DNA of 64,000 nt from an uncultured Acetatifactor sp. (GCA_910586515.1 CAJUGL010000012.1:1-64000), one strand, 5' to 3'. Shown: positions 42,001-50,873, counted from the first letter of the stretch. Notes: generated from the sequence alone by a model not told the origin. Program-made: numbers and translations.

Positions 42001-42903
42001 CTAGACATGCGCCTTCTTCCTGCTCACCAGCAAATTAATGCAGGTAATGGTAAGCACAATGGCAAACAGGATAATAGCCGCCGCCGAGGCATAGGAGGGA
42101 TAGCCCCCGCTGTCTCCGTACAGCATATCGTACACATAGCCTACAATAGTGTTCATTTCCGCCGCATTCAGATCGGTTCCGAACAGGGCAACCGCGTCGC
42201 TGTATGCTTTAAAAGCGCCGATGAATCCGGTGATTACCAGATAAAAAATCATGGGTGAGATCATGGGCAGGGTAATCCGCCGGAAAATTCTGAATTTCGA
42301 GGTACCGTCCACTCTGGCCGCATTGTAATACTCCTGACTGACGGAAGCCAGCGCGCTGGTGAGAATCAGGATCTTAAAAGGCATCACCACCCAGATGGTA
42401 TAAAAGCACAGCACAAACATTTTGGCCCAGTACGGCCCGGAGATAAAATCCACGCTCTCGCCGCCGAACCAGCGGATGAGAACATTCACAAAACCATCGG
42501 AATATTCCGTCTTTTTGAATAAAATCATAAACACCAGTCCCACCGCCAGCGTATTGGTCACATAGGGCAGAAAATAAACGGTTTGGAGAAAATTTCTGAA
42601 CGGTGTAATAGAGTGAAGCCCCACGGAAATCAGCAGGGCAATTACCGTTGACAAAGGCACGGTAATCATCACCAGAAGAAAAGTGTTTTTCACCGCCTGC
42701 AGAAAGTAGGGATCATGAAGCACATAAGAATAATTATAAACTCCCGTTCCGAAATAAGTCTGGGAGGCCGAATTGTATCCCTCCTCAAAAGAATAGATAA
42801 ACACATCCACAAGAGGGTATATCATAAATACCCCCAGAAAAAGAAGCGCCGGCGCAAGATACAGCCAGGCCTTCAGATTGCTGCTGTCTCGTTTTTTTCT
42901 CAT
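42001..42903 (-). CDS. carbohydrate ABC transporter permease, MalF type
   Basis: This 300-residue membrane subunit has six helices. It starts KAWLYLAPALLFLGVFMIYPLVDVFIYSF and has the EAA loop EYYNAARVDGTSKFRIFRRITLPMISP. The ATG at 42901-42903 follows GAGGAGG, 10 bases after the ATPase stop. It forms the membrane pore with the MalG-type subunit of the same operon. Confidence 0.93.
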   Translation of the reverse strand: MRKKRDSSNLKAWLYLAPALLFLGVFMIYPLVDVFIYSFEEGYNSASQTYFGTGVYNYSYVLHDPYFLQAVKNTFLLVMITVPLSTVIALLISVGLHSITPFRNFLQTVYFLPYVTNTLAVGLVFMILFKKTEYSDGFVNVLIRWFGGESVDFISGPYWAKMFVLCFYTIWVVMPFKILILTSALASVSQEYYNAARVDGTSKFRIFRRITLPMISPMIFYLVITGFIGAFKAYSDAVALFGTDLNAAEMNTIVGYVYDMLYGDSGGYPSYASAAAIILFAIVLTITCINLLVSRKKAHV

Positions 42904-42913
42904 ATCAGCCTCC

Positions 42914-44056
42914 TCACTTTTTTCCCGCAAAGCTGATACGCTTCTCTGTCTCCACGTCGAACAGGAAGACCTTCCGGGGCACAAGCGCAAACCTGACACA
43001 AATTGCTTTTCCTTCCGCGCTCTCCTCAGACGCGAAAATCCGTTCTGCATTTTCCGCGCTTATGATGGCGCGAACCGTCGGATTCAGAGATGCGCTGTTT
43101 CCGGATACCACACTGATCTCTCTGCCCATCACCTCCACGCCCTTCAGTCCGCAGCGCAGCGGTCCGTCCTCCTGCAGCAGAAATCCTTCCGGCCGGACAC
43201 CCGCAAAAACCTTCCTCTCCCCGGTATCCGAAACCCCTGGCGTCTCCAGAACTTCATCCCCGCCGATGTACAATTTCCCGTTTCTGACACATCCGTCAAA
43301 AACATTCACGGGCGGCGTACCCAAAAATCTGGCTACAAACAGATTGGCCGGGCTGTCATAAACCTCCTGCGGCTTCCCGATCTGCTGCGCCACGCCGTCC
43401 TTCATCACCACGATCATGTCCGAAATACTCATGGCCTCCTCCTGGTCATGGGTCACGAAAATCGTGGTGATCCCTGTCTCCCTCTGTATTCTCCTGATCT
43501 CCTCCCTGGTCTGCAGCCGCAGTCTGGCATCCAGATTGGAAAGAGGCTCGTCCAGCAGAAGCACTTTGGGGCGTTTTACCAAAGCCCTGGCAATGGCTAC
43601 CCGCTGCTGCTGCCCTCCTGAAAGCTCTCCGGGCTTCCTGTCCATCAGCTCCTCTATCTGAACCAGCCTGGCCGCCTCCATGGCCTTCTGCAGCATTTGG
43701 GATTTGGACAGCCTGTCCTTCCCCTTCAGATTCTCCAAGGGAAAGGTAATATTCTGCCGCACGGTCAGATGGGGGTACAGGGCATAGTTCTGAAACACCA
43801 ATCCGATTCCCCTGTGCTCCGGCGGCAGATCCGTGACATCGTCCTTTCCGAAAAGGATTCTGCCCCCTGTAGGCTTAATCAGACCGCTGATCAGGTTCAG
43901 GGTGGTGCTCTTGCCGCAGCCGGAAGGCCCCAGCAGGCCGATCAGCTTCCCGTCCGGAATGACAAAGTTAAAATCATTGACCGCAACGACCTCTCCCCGC
44001 TTCTTCCGGTCACGGCTCGGAAACTTTTTCGTCAGATTCTGCAATATGACTTCCAT
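42914..44056 (-). CDS. sugar ABC transporter ATP-binding protein, MsmK/UgpC type
   Basis: This 380-residue ATPase has Walker A (GPSGCGKST), signature LSGGQQQRVAIARAL, Walker B (VLLLDEPLSNLDARL), THDQEEAM and a C-terminal TOBE/regulatory domain (VFAGVRPEGFLLQE). I use the ATG of MEVILQNLT because AAAGGG lies 9 bases before it; an ATG three codons earlier abuts that site. It heads the importer operon. A dedicated ATPase next to its permeases contrasts with the shared MsmX of many Firmicutes. Confidence 0.93.
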   Translation of the reverse strand: MEVILQNLTKKFPSRDRKKRGEVVAVNDFNFVIPDGKLIGLLGPSGCGKSTTLNLISGLIKPTGGRILFGKDDVTDLPPEHRGIGLVFQNYALYPHLTVRQNITFPLENLKGKDRLSKSQMLQKAMEAARLVQIEELMDRKPGELSGGQQQRVAIARALVKRPKVLLLDEPLSNLDARLRLQTREEIRRIQRETGITTIFVTHDQEEAMSISDMIVVMKDGVAQQIGKPQEVYDSPANLFVARFLGTPPVNVFDGCVRNGKLYIGGDEVLETPGVSDTGERKVFAGVRPEGFLLQEDGPLRCGLKGVEVMGREISVVSGNSASLNPTVRAIISAENAERIFASEESAEGKAICVRFALVPRKVFLFDVETEKRISFAGKK

Positions 44057-44107
44057 GGCATACATCCCTTTCCGTTTGTCTCGCATTTGCTGCATACACT
44101 TTTTCAC

Positions 44108-44136
44108 ATTATACCGGAAAAATAAGGAAATGTCCA
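44108..44136 (-). promoter_or_regulatory. promoter of the sugar ABC operon
   Basis: On the minus strand, TGGACA (44131-44136) and TATAAT (44108-44113) are separated by 17 bp, 50 bp before the ATPase start. Confidence 0.7.
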
Positions 44137-44205
44137 TACTAAGGAAGCCTGATGCGCAGGAAATTGCCCGGGATCATAGTTTATAAAATCCTAAGATTTC
44201 AGCGC

Positions 44206-44234
44206 TTGTCTTTTTTCTGCCTCAGGGGTAAAAT
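44206..44234 (+). promoter_or_regulatory. promoter of the membrane glycosyltransferase-like gene
   Basis: TTGTCT (44206-44211) and TAAAAT (44229-44234) are separated by 17 bp, just before the gene at 44261. Confidence 0.5.
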
Positions 44235-44260
44235 AATGCAAAACTCAACGGAGAAATTTT

Positions 44261-45889
44261 ATGAAAATAAGAAATCTTACTTCACTTGTCCTCTCCAGCC
44301 TTTTTCTTTTGCTGTTTATACCTGTTTTTTACAGCGTTCTGTTTATCGGCAGCGAGATGGATTATAATCCGGAACACAAAATAACGACTCTGTGGGGCAA
44401 CATGCCCCTGTTTCTGCTGGGCATCCTTGGACTGTTGATTTTTATCCTCCTCTATGCCCTGCTGGACAGAATTCCCCTGAACAAATATACCGCCGCCGGA
44501 ACCGTCCTTTTCTCCTTTCTGACGTGTGTCATATTCTATGCGGTAAAGGCAGAATCCTCCAAGTCTATCGCCTTCTACGGCGGCTGGGACTGCGGCATGG
44601 TTGCCAACTCCGCCCGGTGGCTTGCCCAGGGACAGGATATCGGCTACGATGATTACTACTATATCTACAGCAACAATGTTCCGATTACCTGGTTCTTGTA
44701 TATTTTATACCGTTTTTCCGATTCCCTGCCCGACTACGCATACAATCCGGAATTTATCTGGATTCAATTTCAGTGCATATTATTTGCCCTGGCTGTCTTC
44801 CTGGGAGCAATGGCCGTTTTCCTCATCACCAGAAAGATTGCTTCCGCCCTGCTGTGCCTGTTGGCCAGTCTGCTGGTCTTGGGGCTGTGCCCCTGGCAGA
44901 TCATTCCCTACACGGATGCCTCCACCATAGCCATGCCCGTACTCACCATATTTTTATATGCGCTTTTCCGCAATTCGGCAGGGAAATCCCGCTATGCGGT
45001 CTGGTTTCTGATGGTGTTTGCCGGAGCATTGGGCGGCATCCTGAAAGCAACCTGCTATATAGCCCTGATTGCGGCCCTGCTCATGGATGTTCTGTGGCTG
45101 ATGTCCGGCCGCCAAAAGCTGAAAAAACTGGGGATTCGTTTGTTCTTGCTCGCCTGCGCTTTTGCCGCGGTGCTGTGGTGCAGAAGCAATATGTATAAAA
45201 CCGTAAATTATACGCCGGATTATGATTTACAGATGACCTGGACCAATTATTTTTATAACGGATTGAACCAAAGCACCACCGGAGCCTGCTCCGGAGACGG
45301 ACTGTCCATTGTCCGCTCCTATGCCGGTTATCCCAGGCGGTTCAGGCAGTCCGTGGAACTTCACTATGCCAAAGAGCGGATTCTGGAAATGGGAATAGGC
45401 GGACTGCTGGATTTCTGGCTCCGAAAGCAGGTGATGAACTTCAATGACGGTACATTCGGCTGGTTCCAGGAGGGATTTTTTCATGCCTGGGATTATGAGA
45501 AACTGACAGACAGCCCCTTTCTGAAACCTCTGCGGGACTTCTACTGGAAGGAGGGCGCTGCTTATGCGAAATTCACTACATGGAGTCAGGGACTCTGGAT
45601 ATTTATCCTGACGGGAATCCTTTTTCAGGGCCTGCTGCTCATCCCCTCTGTCCTCAGACAAAAAAATAATACGGCGGCCCGCTGCATAGATACCATGACA
45701 ATCCTGACTTTCCTGGGCATATTTCTCTTTGTGATGCTGTTTGAAGGACGGGCCAGATATCTGCTGAATTACCTTCCTGTATTTATCACCATCGCCATAC
45801 TTGGGTACGGCAGAGCAGCCCAGGCAATCCTTCCCCGCATAAAAACAGACCGTTTGCCTTTGTGCGGCCAACTGCATGCCGCGCACTGA
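44261..45889 (+). CDS. polytopic membrane protein, GT-C glycosyltransferase-like
   Basis: This 542-residue membrane protein has about 11-12 helices. An acidic loop after the third helix (FYGGWDCGMVANSARWLAQG, YDDYYYIYSNN) and a final ARYLLNYLPVF region resemble lipid-linked sugar transferases of the GT-C/PMT type. Such enzymes glycosylate wall polymers or proteins from the outside. GGAG precedes the ATG. It is a single gene, convergent with the quorum-linked ABC operon. The family is assigned from topology and the acidic loop; the acceptor is unknown. Confidence 0.7.
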   Translation: MKIRNLTSLVLSSLFLLLFIPVFYSVLFIGSEMDYNPEHKITTLWGNMPLFLLGILGLLIFILLYALLDRIPLNKYTAAGTVLFSFLTCVIFYAVKAESSKSIAFYGGWDCGMVANSARWLAQGQDIGYDDYYYIYSNNVPITWFLYILYRFSDSLPDYAYNPEFIWIQFQCILFALAVFLGAMAVFLITRKIASALLCLLASLLVLGLCPWQIIPYTDASTIAMPVLTIFLYALFRNSAGKSRYAVWFLMVFAGALGGILKATCYIALIAALLMDVLWLMSGRQKLKKLGIRLFLLACAFAAVLWCRSNMYKTVNYTPDYDLQMTWTNYFYNGLNQSTTGACSGDGLSIVRSYAGYPRRFRQSVELHYAKERILEMGIGGLLDFWLRKQVMNFNDGTFGWFQEGFFHAWDYEKLTDSPFLKPLRDFYWKEGAAYAKFTTWSQGLWIFILTGILFQGLLLIPSVLRQKNNTAARCIDTMTILTFLGIFLFVMLFEGRARYLLNYLPVFITIAILGYGRAAQAILPRIKTDRLPLCGQLHAAH

Positions 45890-45967
45890 CAGAATGGAAG
45901 CAATCCAGTCAGGCCAGCGCCCCCATGGACTTCCTCCAAAAAAAAACAGGCTTCATTCTGCGGATTC

Positions 45968-46606
45968 TCACGAAATCATCCGCCCGTTTTCCAGTTTATA
46001 GATGGCATCGCACAGATATTCGATATCCTCACTGTTGTGGCTGGCCAGAAGGATGACCTTACCTTTTTTCTTTTCTGCCAGCAGCAGCTCCCTCACCTCC
46101 ATGACACCCTGCCTGTCCAGACCATTCATAGGCTCATCCATAATCAATACAGGCATCTCCTCCATCAATACCTGTGCGACAGCCAGACGCTGCTTCATGC
46201 CCAGGGAATATTTCGCTACTTTCTTTCTGCTATTGTAATCCAGCTTTACCGCAGCCATGATATCCTTTATCTTTCCAGGATCCTTCCTGTGCCGAAGCCC
46301 ATAAAGAAATTCCAGATTTCTCCGCCCGCTGTATTCCCCGATAAAGGCAGGTTCTTCAATGGTAAAGGCTATATTGTGCGGCATATCTTCCCCGATTCCC
46401 ACCCTTTTTCCATTGATCAGAATCTCGCCTTCCGTGACTGCGTAAAAACCGCAGATACATTTGAACAGCACTGTCTTGCCTGAACCGTTGTGCCCCACAA
46501 AGCCGGTAATGCTTCCGCCGGAAGCCTGAAAAGAGATATGCTCCAGAGCAACTCCCTCTTTGAACTTTTTTGACACATCCGTCACTTTTAGACTGCACTC
46601 CTGCAT
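45968..46606 (-). CDS. ABC transporter ATP-binding protein of the quorum-linked operon
   Basis: This 212-residue ATPase has a slightly unusual Walker A (GHNGSGKTVLFK), signature KYSLGMKQRLAVAQ, Walker B (VLIMDEPMNGLD) and SHN for the switch His. It is short and lacks any C-terminal extension. It is the last gene of an operon of five genes that begins with a small secreted protein under LytTR sites. The two membrane proteins just upstream are probably its permeases. It may export or give immunity to the secreted protein, or remodel the membrane. Confidence 0.88.
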   Translation of the reverse strand: MQECSLKVTDVSKKFKEGVALEHISFQASGGSITGFVGHNGSGKTVLFKCICGFYAVTEGEILINGKRVGIGEDMPHNIAFTIEEPAFIGEYSGRRNLEFLYGLRHRKDPGKIKDIMAAVKLDYNSRKKVAKYSLGMKQRLAVAQVLMEEMPVLIMDEPMNGLDRQGVMEVRELLLAEKKKGKVILLASHNSEDIEYLCDAIYKLENGRMIS

Positions 46607-46629
46607 GGCTTTTCCTCCTACTCGACTAT

Positions 46630-47454
46630 TTAACGTTTTGCCGCCCTGTTGTTTTCCTGTGTGCGCTGCACCCTGTGTCTGGCCATAAGCAATTCGAACA
46701 AGGTCAGCAGAAGCAGCATTGCCACAATATAACCGGGCTTAGGTCTGCCCGGTTCCAAGAGGCTGTAATGGTACTCCAGCTGCACCCAATTAGCCGGAGA
46801 ATAGGGAAACAGGCTTTTGATCTGTGTAGCGGCCAATTCCAAAAAAACGATAACGCTTCCCCCTACGGCTCCAGCCGCCCTGGAATAAAAATTCAGCCAC
46901 ATAACCAGCATTCCCAACATTCCAAGCAAAAGCCCAAGAATAATCAATACAAGCAAATTTGCCTCCAGGGGCTCATAATTGGAAATCACCTGATAGGGTA
47001 CGGTGACATAAATATCATACCCTGAGGCAATGCTGCTGCCCGACAACGACGACCAACCTTTCCCCCAGCCGCTGCTCCACTTCGTCACACCGCACAAAAA
47101 CAGATTCTGAAGCGCCAACAGAACAGCTGCGTAAATCCACCCAAAGCTGATCAGATACAGCCCCTGAGCCACTGCCCATGGAGACGCCCCCATCCGCGCA
47201 ATGGAATACCGCTCCCGCTCCCTGTCGAGAGGAAAGTTTGATACGGCATAAACATAAATCAGCAAAAAACAAAGCACTACATATTTATTGGTCCACAGGA
47301 GCGCGAATCCCCACTGGCTCAATCTGACACCTGTGTCATGGCAGTAACTCCTCAGACTTGTCAGGAACGCATCCATAGTCAGCGCCGTCAGGAGCAGCAC
47401 AGACAGCAGATTCCTGCGGAACAAATGTCGGTAATATCCCCATATGCTATACAT
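46630..47454 (-). CDS. membrane protein, probable ABC permease subunit
   Basis: This 274-residue protein has about six hydrophobic segments (residues about 12-28, 50-68, 95-115, 165-195, 200-220, 250-268) and an early loop SNFPLDRERERYSIARMGASP. That plan resembles ABC-2-type permeases of the DUF2705 kind. It overlaps the preceding gene by 8 bp and is followed 23 bp later by the ATPase. GGAGG lies about 10 bases before the ATG. The partner role is inferred from position. Confidence 0.7.
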   Translation of the reverse strand: MYSIWGYYRHLFRRNLLSVLLLTALTMDAFLTSLRSYCHDTGVRLSQWGFALLWTNKYVVLCFLLIYVYAVSNFPLDRERERYSIARMGASPWAVAQGLYLISFGWIYAAVLLALQNLFLCGVTKWSSGWGKGWSSLSGSSIASGYDIYVTVPYQVISNYEPLEANLLVLIILGLLLGMLGMLVMWLNFYSRAAGAVGGSVIVFLELAATQIKSLFPYSPANWVQLEYHYSLLEPGRPKPGYIVAMLLLLTLFELLMARHRVQRTQENNRAAKR

Positions 47455-48241
47455 GATATATTTTCCTCCTCATGGACCAGAGTGTCGCCCGAAACAGAAG
47501 CAGATACAAAACAACCGCCACTATCAATGCATAAGTGAAATTCTGTTCATCTGTATCCCATATTCTGGTTATGCCGTCAAATATGCGCGTCAGGTTCAGA
47601 TAAGCCGCATCCGTTATATTCCGAAAGTGAAAATTTACCACATAAAATACCGCCACCGGAACGCTGAACATGACAGACAGATTACGTACCCAGACGGACA
47701 CCAGCATCACCGCCTGGCATAATACGCCGCAGTAAAGCGCCTTCTGCATGGAGACCAACAGGAAAAAGGCTGCATACTGCCCCTGCCGGGCTAACTCCCC
47801 ATACAGTATGGAACCGGGCAGCATATCCATAGTCCCCGGCAGACAAACCGGATGTCTGGCGGAATAAAGAATCACAAAAATAAGTTTTCCGCACAAAAAC
47901 GCCGCCACCGAAGAAACCACCGCCGCCGCGGACTTCGAAAATACATACCCCCTCACATCCGCACGCCCCAACACATTGCGTATATTACCGTGAAGAAAAT
48001 CCGCGTAAAAGCAGGTGGAATAAGGCAGAACACCTGCGATCAGAGCCAGAAAGATCATGCTCCTGTCGTGCATATACACAAACATATGAACCGCCGGAGC
48101 GGGAAATCCGCAGAACAACCGCGTAAAATAGCATATCAGGATTCCCGCTGCCACGCTCACCACAAATCTGGCGGATAGAAAAGCTCTGCCGAAATCAATC
48201 CAAAGCATCTTCCGGATACTGCTCTCTCCTACATCTCCCAT
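47447..48241 (-). CDS. membrane protein, probable second ABC permease subunit
   Basis: This 264-residue membrane protein has about six helices (first FVVSVAAGILICYFTRLFCG, last FTYALIVAVVLYLLLFRATLW). A cytoplasmic loop between the second and third helices reads HGNIRNVLGRADVRGYVFSK, a pattern seen in ABC-2 permeases. It overlaps the upstream anchored-protein gene by 13 bp and the downstream permease gene by 8 bp, so the unit is tightly coupled. AGGAG lies 8 bases before the ATG. Confidence 0.7.
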   Translation of the reverse strand: MGDVGESSIRKMLWIDFGRAFLSARFVVSVAAGILICYFTRLFCGFPAPAVHMFVYMHDRSMIFLALIAGVLPYSTCFYADFLHGNIRNVLGRADVRGYVFSKSAAAVVSSVAAFLCGKLIFVILYSARHPVCLPGTMDMLPGSILYGELARQGQYAAFFLLVSMQKALYCGVLCQAVMLVSVWVRNLSVMFSVPVAVFYVVNFHFRNITDAAYLNLTRIFDGITRIWDTDEQNFTYALIVAVVLYLLLFRATLWSMRRKIYHV

Positions 48242-49368
48242 AATTCATCTCCTGTTACTGCATCAATCATCATGGCAAAGGGCATAACCACACCTTCGCT
48301 CTCATAAGTTTTCGTCCCATAGAAAATCCATATCGGCGCCATCCGATATGTCCCTCCGCCCTCATCCACACTCGTTACGCGCAGTCCGATCTCTGTAATT
48401 TCAATAGCGTAATTCTCCTCGGCTGCTTCCGTAAACTGCCCGTACCGTTCCAGGACTTCCTCAAAACGCAAAAGCTGCTCCCATTCTTGGCCGTAACTGA
48501 TCTTATAGACTTCCGTTATGCTCATCTCCAGAAATCTGTCCCTGTTCAGCTTAAGGATATGGCACCCCTCCTCCAAGATATTCATGTATGTCTGCAGCAT
48601 ATACCCATGCAGCACGGGAACCCCGTTGCACATCTGCCATACTCGGCAATGATAATTGTCGTCGGCAGCGCTCCATGTATAATCTGGCTTTTCCCAGGTT
48701 CCGTCCGCATGCAGTTCCAGCGCCTCCTGAGCCATCGTCTCGTGTTCCAGTGTGCTGTGCACAACTCGAAGCCCGCCGTCCACACCATAGGCTCGGAACA
48801 ATTCTTCAATCCGCCTGTCACAGTCCGCCAAAGGAAAATCCGGCAGCTCCGCATCCAGAGCATAGCGCTCCTTATTGCAGTCTTCCGTGGGCCGATACCG
48901 GTAAGCCGTCCCAATATAATCCGCCGTCCTGCAAAACATCGTAAACTCAGAATACTCTTTGGAAAAGAACAGATACATCTCATCCTCTCCCAGATACTGC
49001 CTGGCCGCGTCATACTCTTCCCCTGCATAAGGATGGTAATCCTCCTCCAGCAAAGCAAGTACGGATGCCTCCGGCACATCCGCTATCCTGGCCGAAGCCA
49101 TCCGAAACCCCTCCTTCCTGACCGTATCCGGCGCGTCTACCACGGCGTCTATCCGGTTAGTCTCGTTTATGTCGGCTTTGTATTCATAGGGAATCTCGAT
49201 TCCATAGGAGACACCCTCATCTGGTGAAATATCCTGCCCGGCGGCCGTCTCCCCTTCTTTGTTTTCTTCCGGCCTCCCTGCAAAAAAGCCTCTCCTGCCT
49301 GAAAGCACAAGAAATATAGCGAAAATTACAGCCACCAATACTCCATATTTTTTCATCCATTTTTTCAT
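48229..49368 (-). CDS. membrane-anchored extracytoplasmic protein of the quorum-linked operon
   Basis: This 379-residue protein has an N-terminal anchor (YGVLVAVIFAIFLVLSG) and a large outside domain rich in acidic and aromatic residues, with CRTADYIGTAYRY and YNCRVWQMCNGVPVL-like stretches. The C-terminus (VVMPFAMMIDAVTGDELWE) resembles the PepSY/YycI-like fold ending, where a final strand reads IDAVTGE. That suggests an inhibitor- or regulator-type beta fold. The ATG at 49368 has GGAGG 9 bases upstream. It is the second gene of the operon. It may be an immunity or folding factor for the secreted protein, but this is not shown. Confidence 0.65.
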   Translation of the reverse strand: MKKWMKKYGVLVAVIFAIFLVLSGRRGFFAGRPEENKEGETAAGQDISPDEGVSYGIEIPYEYKADINETNRIDAVVDAPDTVRKEGFRMASARIADVPEASVLALLEEDYHPYAGEEYDAARQYLGEDEMYLFFSKEYSEFTMFCRTADYIGTAYRYRPTEDCNKERYALDAELPDFPLADCDRRIEELFRAYGVDGGLRVVHSTLEHETMAQEALELHADGTWEKPDYTWSAADDNYHCRVWQMCNGVPVLHGYMLQTYMNILEEGCHILKLNRDRFLEMSITEVYKISYGQEWEQLLRFEEVLERYGQFTEAAEENYAIEITEIGLRVTSVDEGGGTYRMAPIWIFYGTKTYESEGVVMPFAMMIDAVTGDELWEM

Positions 49369-49476
49369 TGCTGCATTGCCTCCGTATTGCTTTTCTTCAT
49401 TTTTGTTACTGGTTGTTTCTATAACCGCGAAAGATTCCCTTTTATTCGGAGCACTCCGTCTCGGCATATGATTTCA

Positions 49477-49878
49477 TCAGGGTGTCCACCTGCCAGATAC
49501 CTGAAAGCTGTTCGATGTAACCTCATCATGAGAGTCACATGCTAAAATTCGATAGGTAGCTCCTTTGTACCCAGTCCTATGATAGTCCACAGTCTTCCTT
49601 ACATTCGCCTCTCCCGGTTCAATTCCAGTGGCATAAGTATATGAAGTTACTCCTCTGGAATCATAAATCTCAGCCCAAATCCTTCCTGAACCCACAATTG
49701 AAGTCGGCGTGATGTATGCTCTCTGCTCGCTGTCGGCCTTTTTCGCCGTCCAAACGCTGGGATCGCACAACCCTTTCTCTATAGAAAAGGTAAACAGCTT
49801 CGTCTCCGCCGATACCGTCATGCTTCCCATAGCCAAACACATCAAGGAAAGCAGTACTGCCAATTTTTTCTTCTTCAT
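49477..49878 (-). CDS. small secreted protein, first gene of a LytTR-controlled operon
   Basis: This 133-residue preprotein has a clear signal peptide (KLAVLLSLMCLAMGSMTVSA, cleavage after SAE/TK or ASA-like SVSA). The mature part of about 108 residues is Ser/Thr/Tyr-rich and beta-like, with two Cys (GLCDPS; LACDSHD), ending SFQVSGRWTP. The plan recalls DUF2712/lactococcin-972-like secreted proteins, but I cannot confirm it. The ATG at 49876-49878 follows GGAGG. Its promoter has paired LytTR elements mirrored on the agrBD promoter. It is therefore the prime candidate output of the quorum system. Confidence 0.75.
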   Translation of the reverse strand: MKKKKLAVLLSLMCLAMGSMTVSAETKLFTFSIEKGLCDPSVWTAKKADSEQRAYITPTSIVGSGRIWAEIYDSRGVTSYTYATGIEPGEANVRKTVDYHRTGYKGATYRILACDSHDEVTSNSFQVSGRWTP

Positions 49879-49948
49879 TTCTTCTACCTCCATACTTTCT
49901 CTGCAACCTTTAACATTGCAGCAATGAAAATGAATGTTGAACAAGATG

Positions 49949-49977
49949 AGTATATCACGCTTGTGTGTAGAATTGTC
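49949..49977 (-). promoter_or_regulatory. LytTR-dependent promoter of the secreted-protein operon
   Basis: On the minus strand, a weak -35 (GACAAT, 49972-49977) and TATACT (49949-49954, preceded by TGA) are separated by 17 bp. The nearest 9-bp element ends 4 bp before the -35. The geometry is the exact mirror of the agrBD promoter. Confidence 0.65.
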
Positions 49978-49981
49978 GCCA

Positions 49982-50070
49982 TGGCCTTAAACTCTATTTT
50001 TTTGACCTTGAGTTTTTTGTTTTTATATTACGCTCTGGTTTCAAGGTCAAAATTGCGGTTTTCAAGGCCA
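49982..50070. promoter_or_regulatory. symmetric double LytTR operator between secreted-protein operon and agrBD
   Basis: TGGCCTTAA (49982-49990) and TGACCTTGA (50003-50011) form one direct pair with 21-bp period. TCAAGGTCA (50041-50049) and TCAAGGCCA (50062-50070) form the second pair, inverted. Both pairs are exactly symmetric about position 50026. A 9-bp repeat plus a 12-bp spacer is the known format of AgrA/LytTR sites. A third copy of the motif lies before the regulator operon. Confidence 0.75.
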
Positions 50071-50074
50071 TCCC

Positions 50075-50103
50075 TTCTCAATTCCTTCATTTAGATGTAT
50101 AAT
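50075..50103 (+). promoter_or_regulatory. LytTR-dependent promoter of agrBD
   Basis: A weak -35 (TTCTCA, 50075-50080) and a perfect TATAAT (50098-50103) are separated by 17 bp. The operator element TCAAGGCCA ends 4 bp before the -35, as expected for an activator-dependent promoter. Confidence 0.65.
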
Positions 50104-50170
50104 CCATTTGTTCCGTCCTCAATAAGCGGCGTAATACATACAAACTATTTTACTGAAAGGAGATTCCACC

Positions 50171-50527
50171 TTGCTTCAATACGTATCCAAAAAAATAACC
50201 GCCCAACTGCTACATAATGACATAATCACTTCCTCAATGTCAGAAGTATATCAGTACGGTCTTGAACTCACACTGTCTACCCTGCTGACGTCGTCTGCCA
50301 TTATGACGCTTGCCTGTCTTATGGATTCCTTTTCCTTTGGTCTGCTTTATTTTCAGTGTACTGAAGAAAAACCGGCGGATAACAATAGTATTTTCCTGTG
50401 TTCTCTGCTTCCTGATGGTGTTTTTATATCTCATATTACAGCAATCGGGCAAACTGAACTTCATTGTTCTTACGGTATCGTCCGTTGCTGTATTAATATT
50501 ACCAACAAAAAGAAAGGGGTGAAATGA
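50171..50527 (+). pseudogene. agrB: agrB, internally deleted and frameshifted
   Basis: The first 60 residues match AgrB (LQYVSKKITAQLLHND, then SSMSEVYQYGLELTLSTLL). The last third of AgrB appears in a different frame from about 50350 (KKNRRITIVFSCVLCFLMVFLYLIL ... LPTKRKG, ending near 50522). The part between, about 80 codons with the catalytic His and Cys of the peptide endopeptidase, is missing. The start is a TTG with AAAGGAGA upstream. The product cannot process AgrD. AgrD follows at once. Confidence 0.8.
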
Positions 50528-50656
50528 ATGAATACTACTATCTTTTGGGGCATCATGGCAAAGATAGCCTTGTTTATGGCAAAATTAGGGGCAGGTGCAG
50601 CCTCCTTTTGTAATAACTACCAGCCGCCTCTGCCATCTCAGCTTATTACCAGATAA
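50528..50656 (+). CDS. agrD: AgrD-like cyclic autoinducer peptide precursor
   Basis: This 42-residue precursor has an amphipathic leader (FWGIMAKIALFMAKLGAG), the core AASFCNNYQPPLP with Cys28 as the likely ring-closing residue, and a short tail (SQLITR). This follows the clostridial AgrD pattern of leader, Cys-containing core, then YQPxxP. AAAGGGG lies upstream and the start follows the agrB stop by 1 base. It is intact, although its AgrB processor is broken. It was too short for routine gene calling and rests on the locus context. Confidence 0.82.
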   Translation: MNTTIFWGIMAKIALFMAKLGAGAASFCNNYQPPLPSQLITR

Positions 50657-50806
50657 AACAGGGTAGGTGGAAGATAAATTTCTGGACCTACTCATTGAAC
50701 TGTGCGTATAGGTCTTGTATACAGCTCTACATATTATATTCCAACCTTAAAGAGTAAGAAATTGAACAAACCGACTCACCAGCTTGACTAACGCTATGTT
50801 CACCAC

Positions 50807-50842
50807 AAAAAAGAAGGCTGTCCAAATAACAGCCTTCTTTTT
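50807..50842. terminator. bidirectional terminator between agrD and agrC
   Basis: AAAAAAGAAGGCTG and CAGCCTTCTTTTT-like arms (AAGAAGGCTGT pairing with ACAGCCTTCTT) form a stem with A-rich and T-rich flanks. It ends both convergent agr transcripts. Confidence 0.88.
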
Positions 50843-50873
50843 AACTCTGGTATCTATCAATAAGTATGCGCTT

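Noticed and set aside
49477..49878. Calling the secreted protein a lactococcin-972 bacteriocin
   Set aside because: The size, signal peptide and neighbouring ABC genes are suggestive, but I see no diagnostic motif and the ATPase is not of the characteristic bacteriocin-export group.
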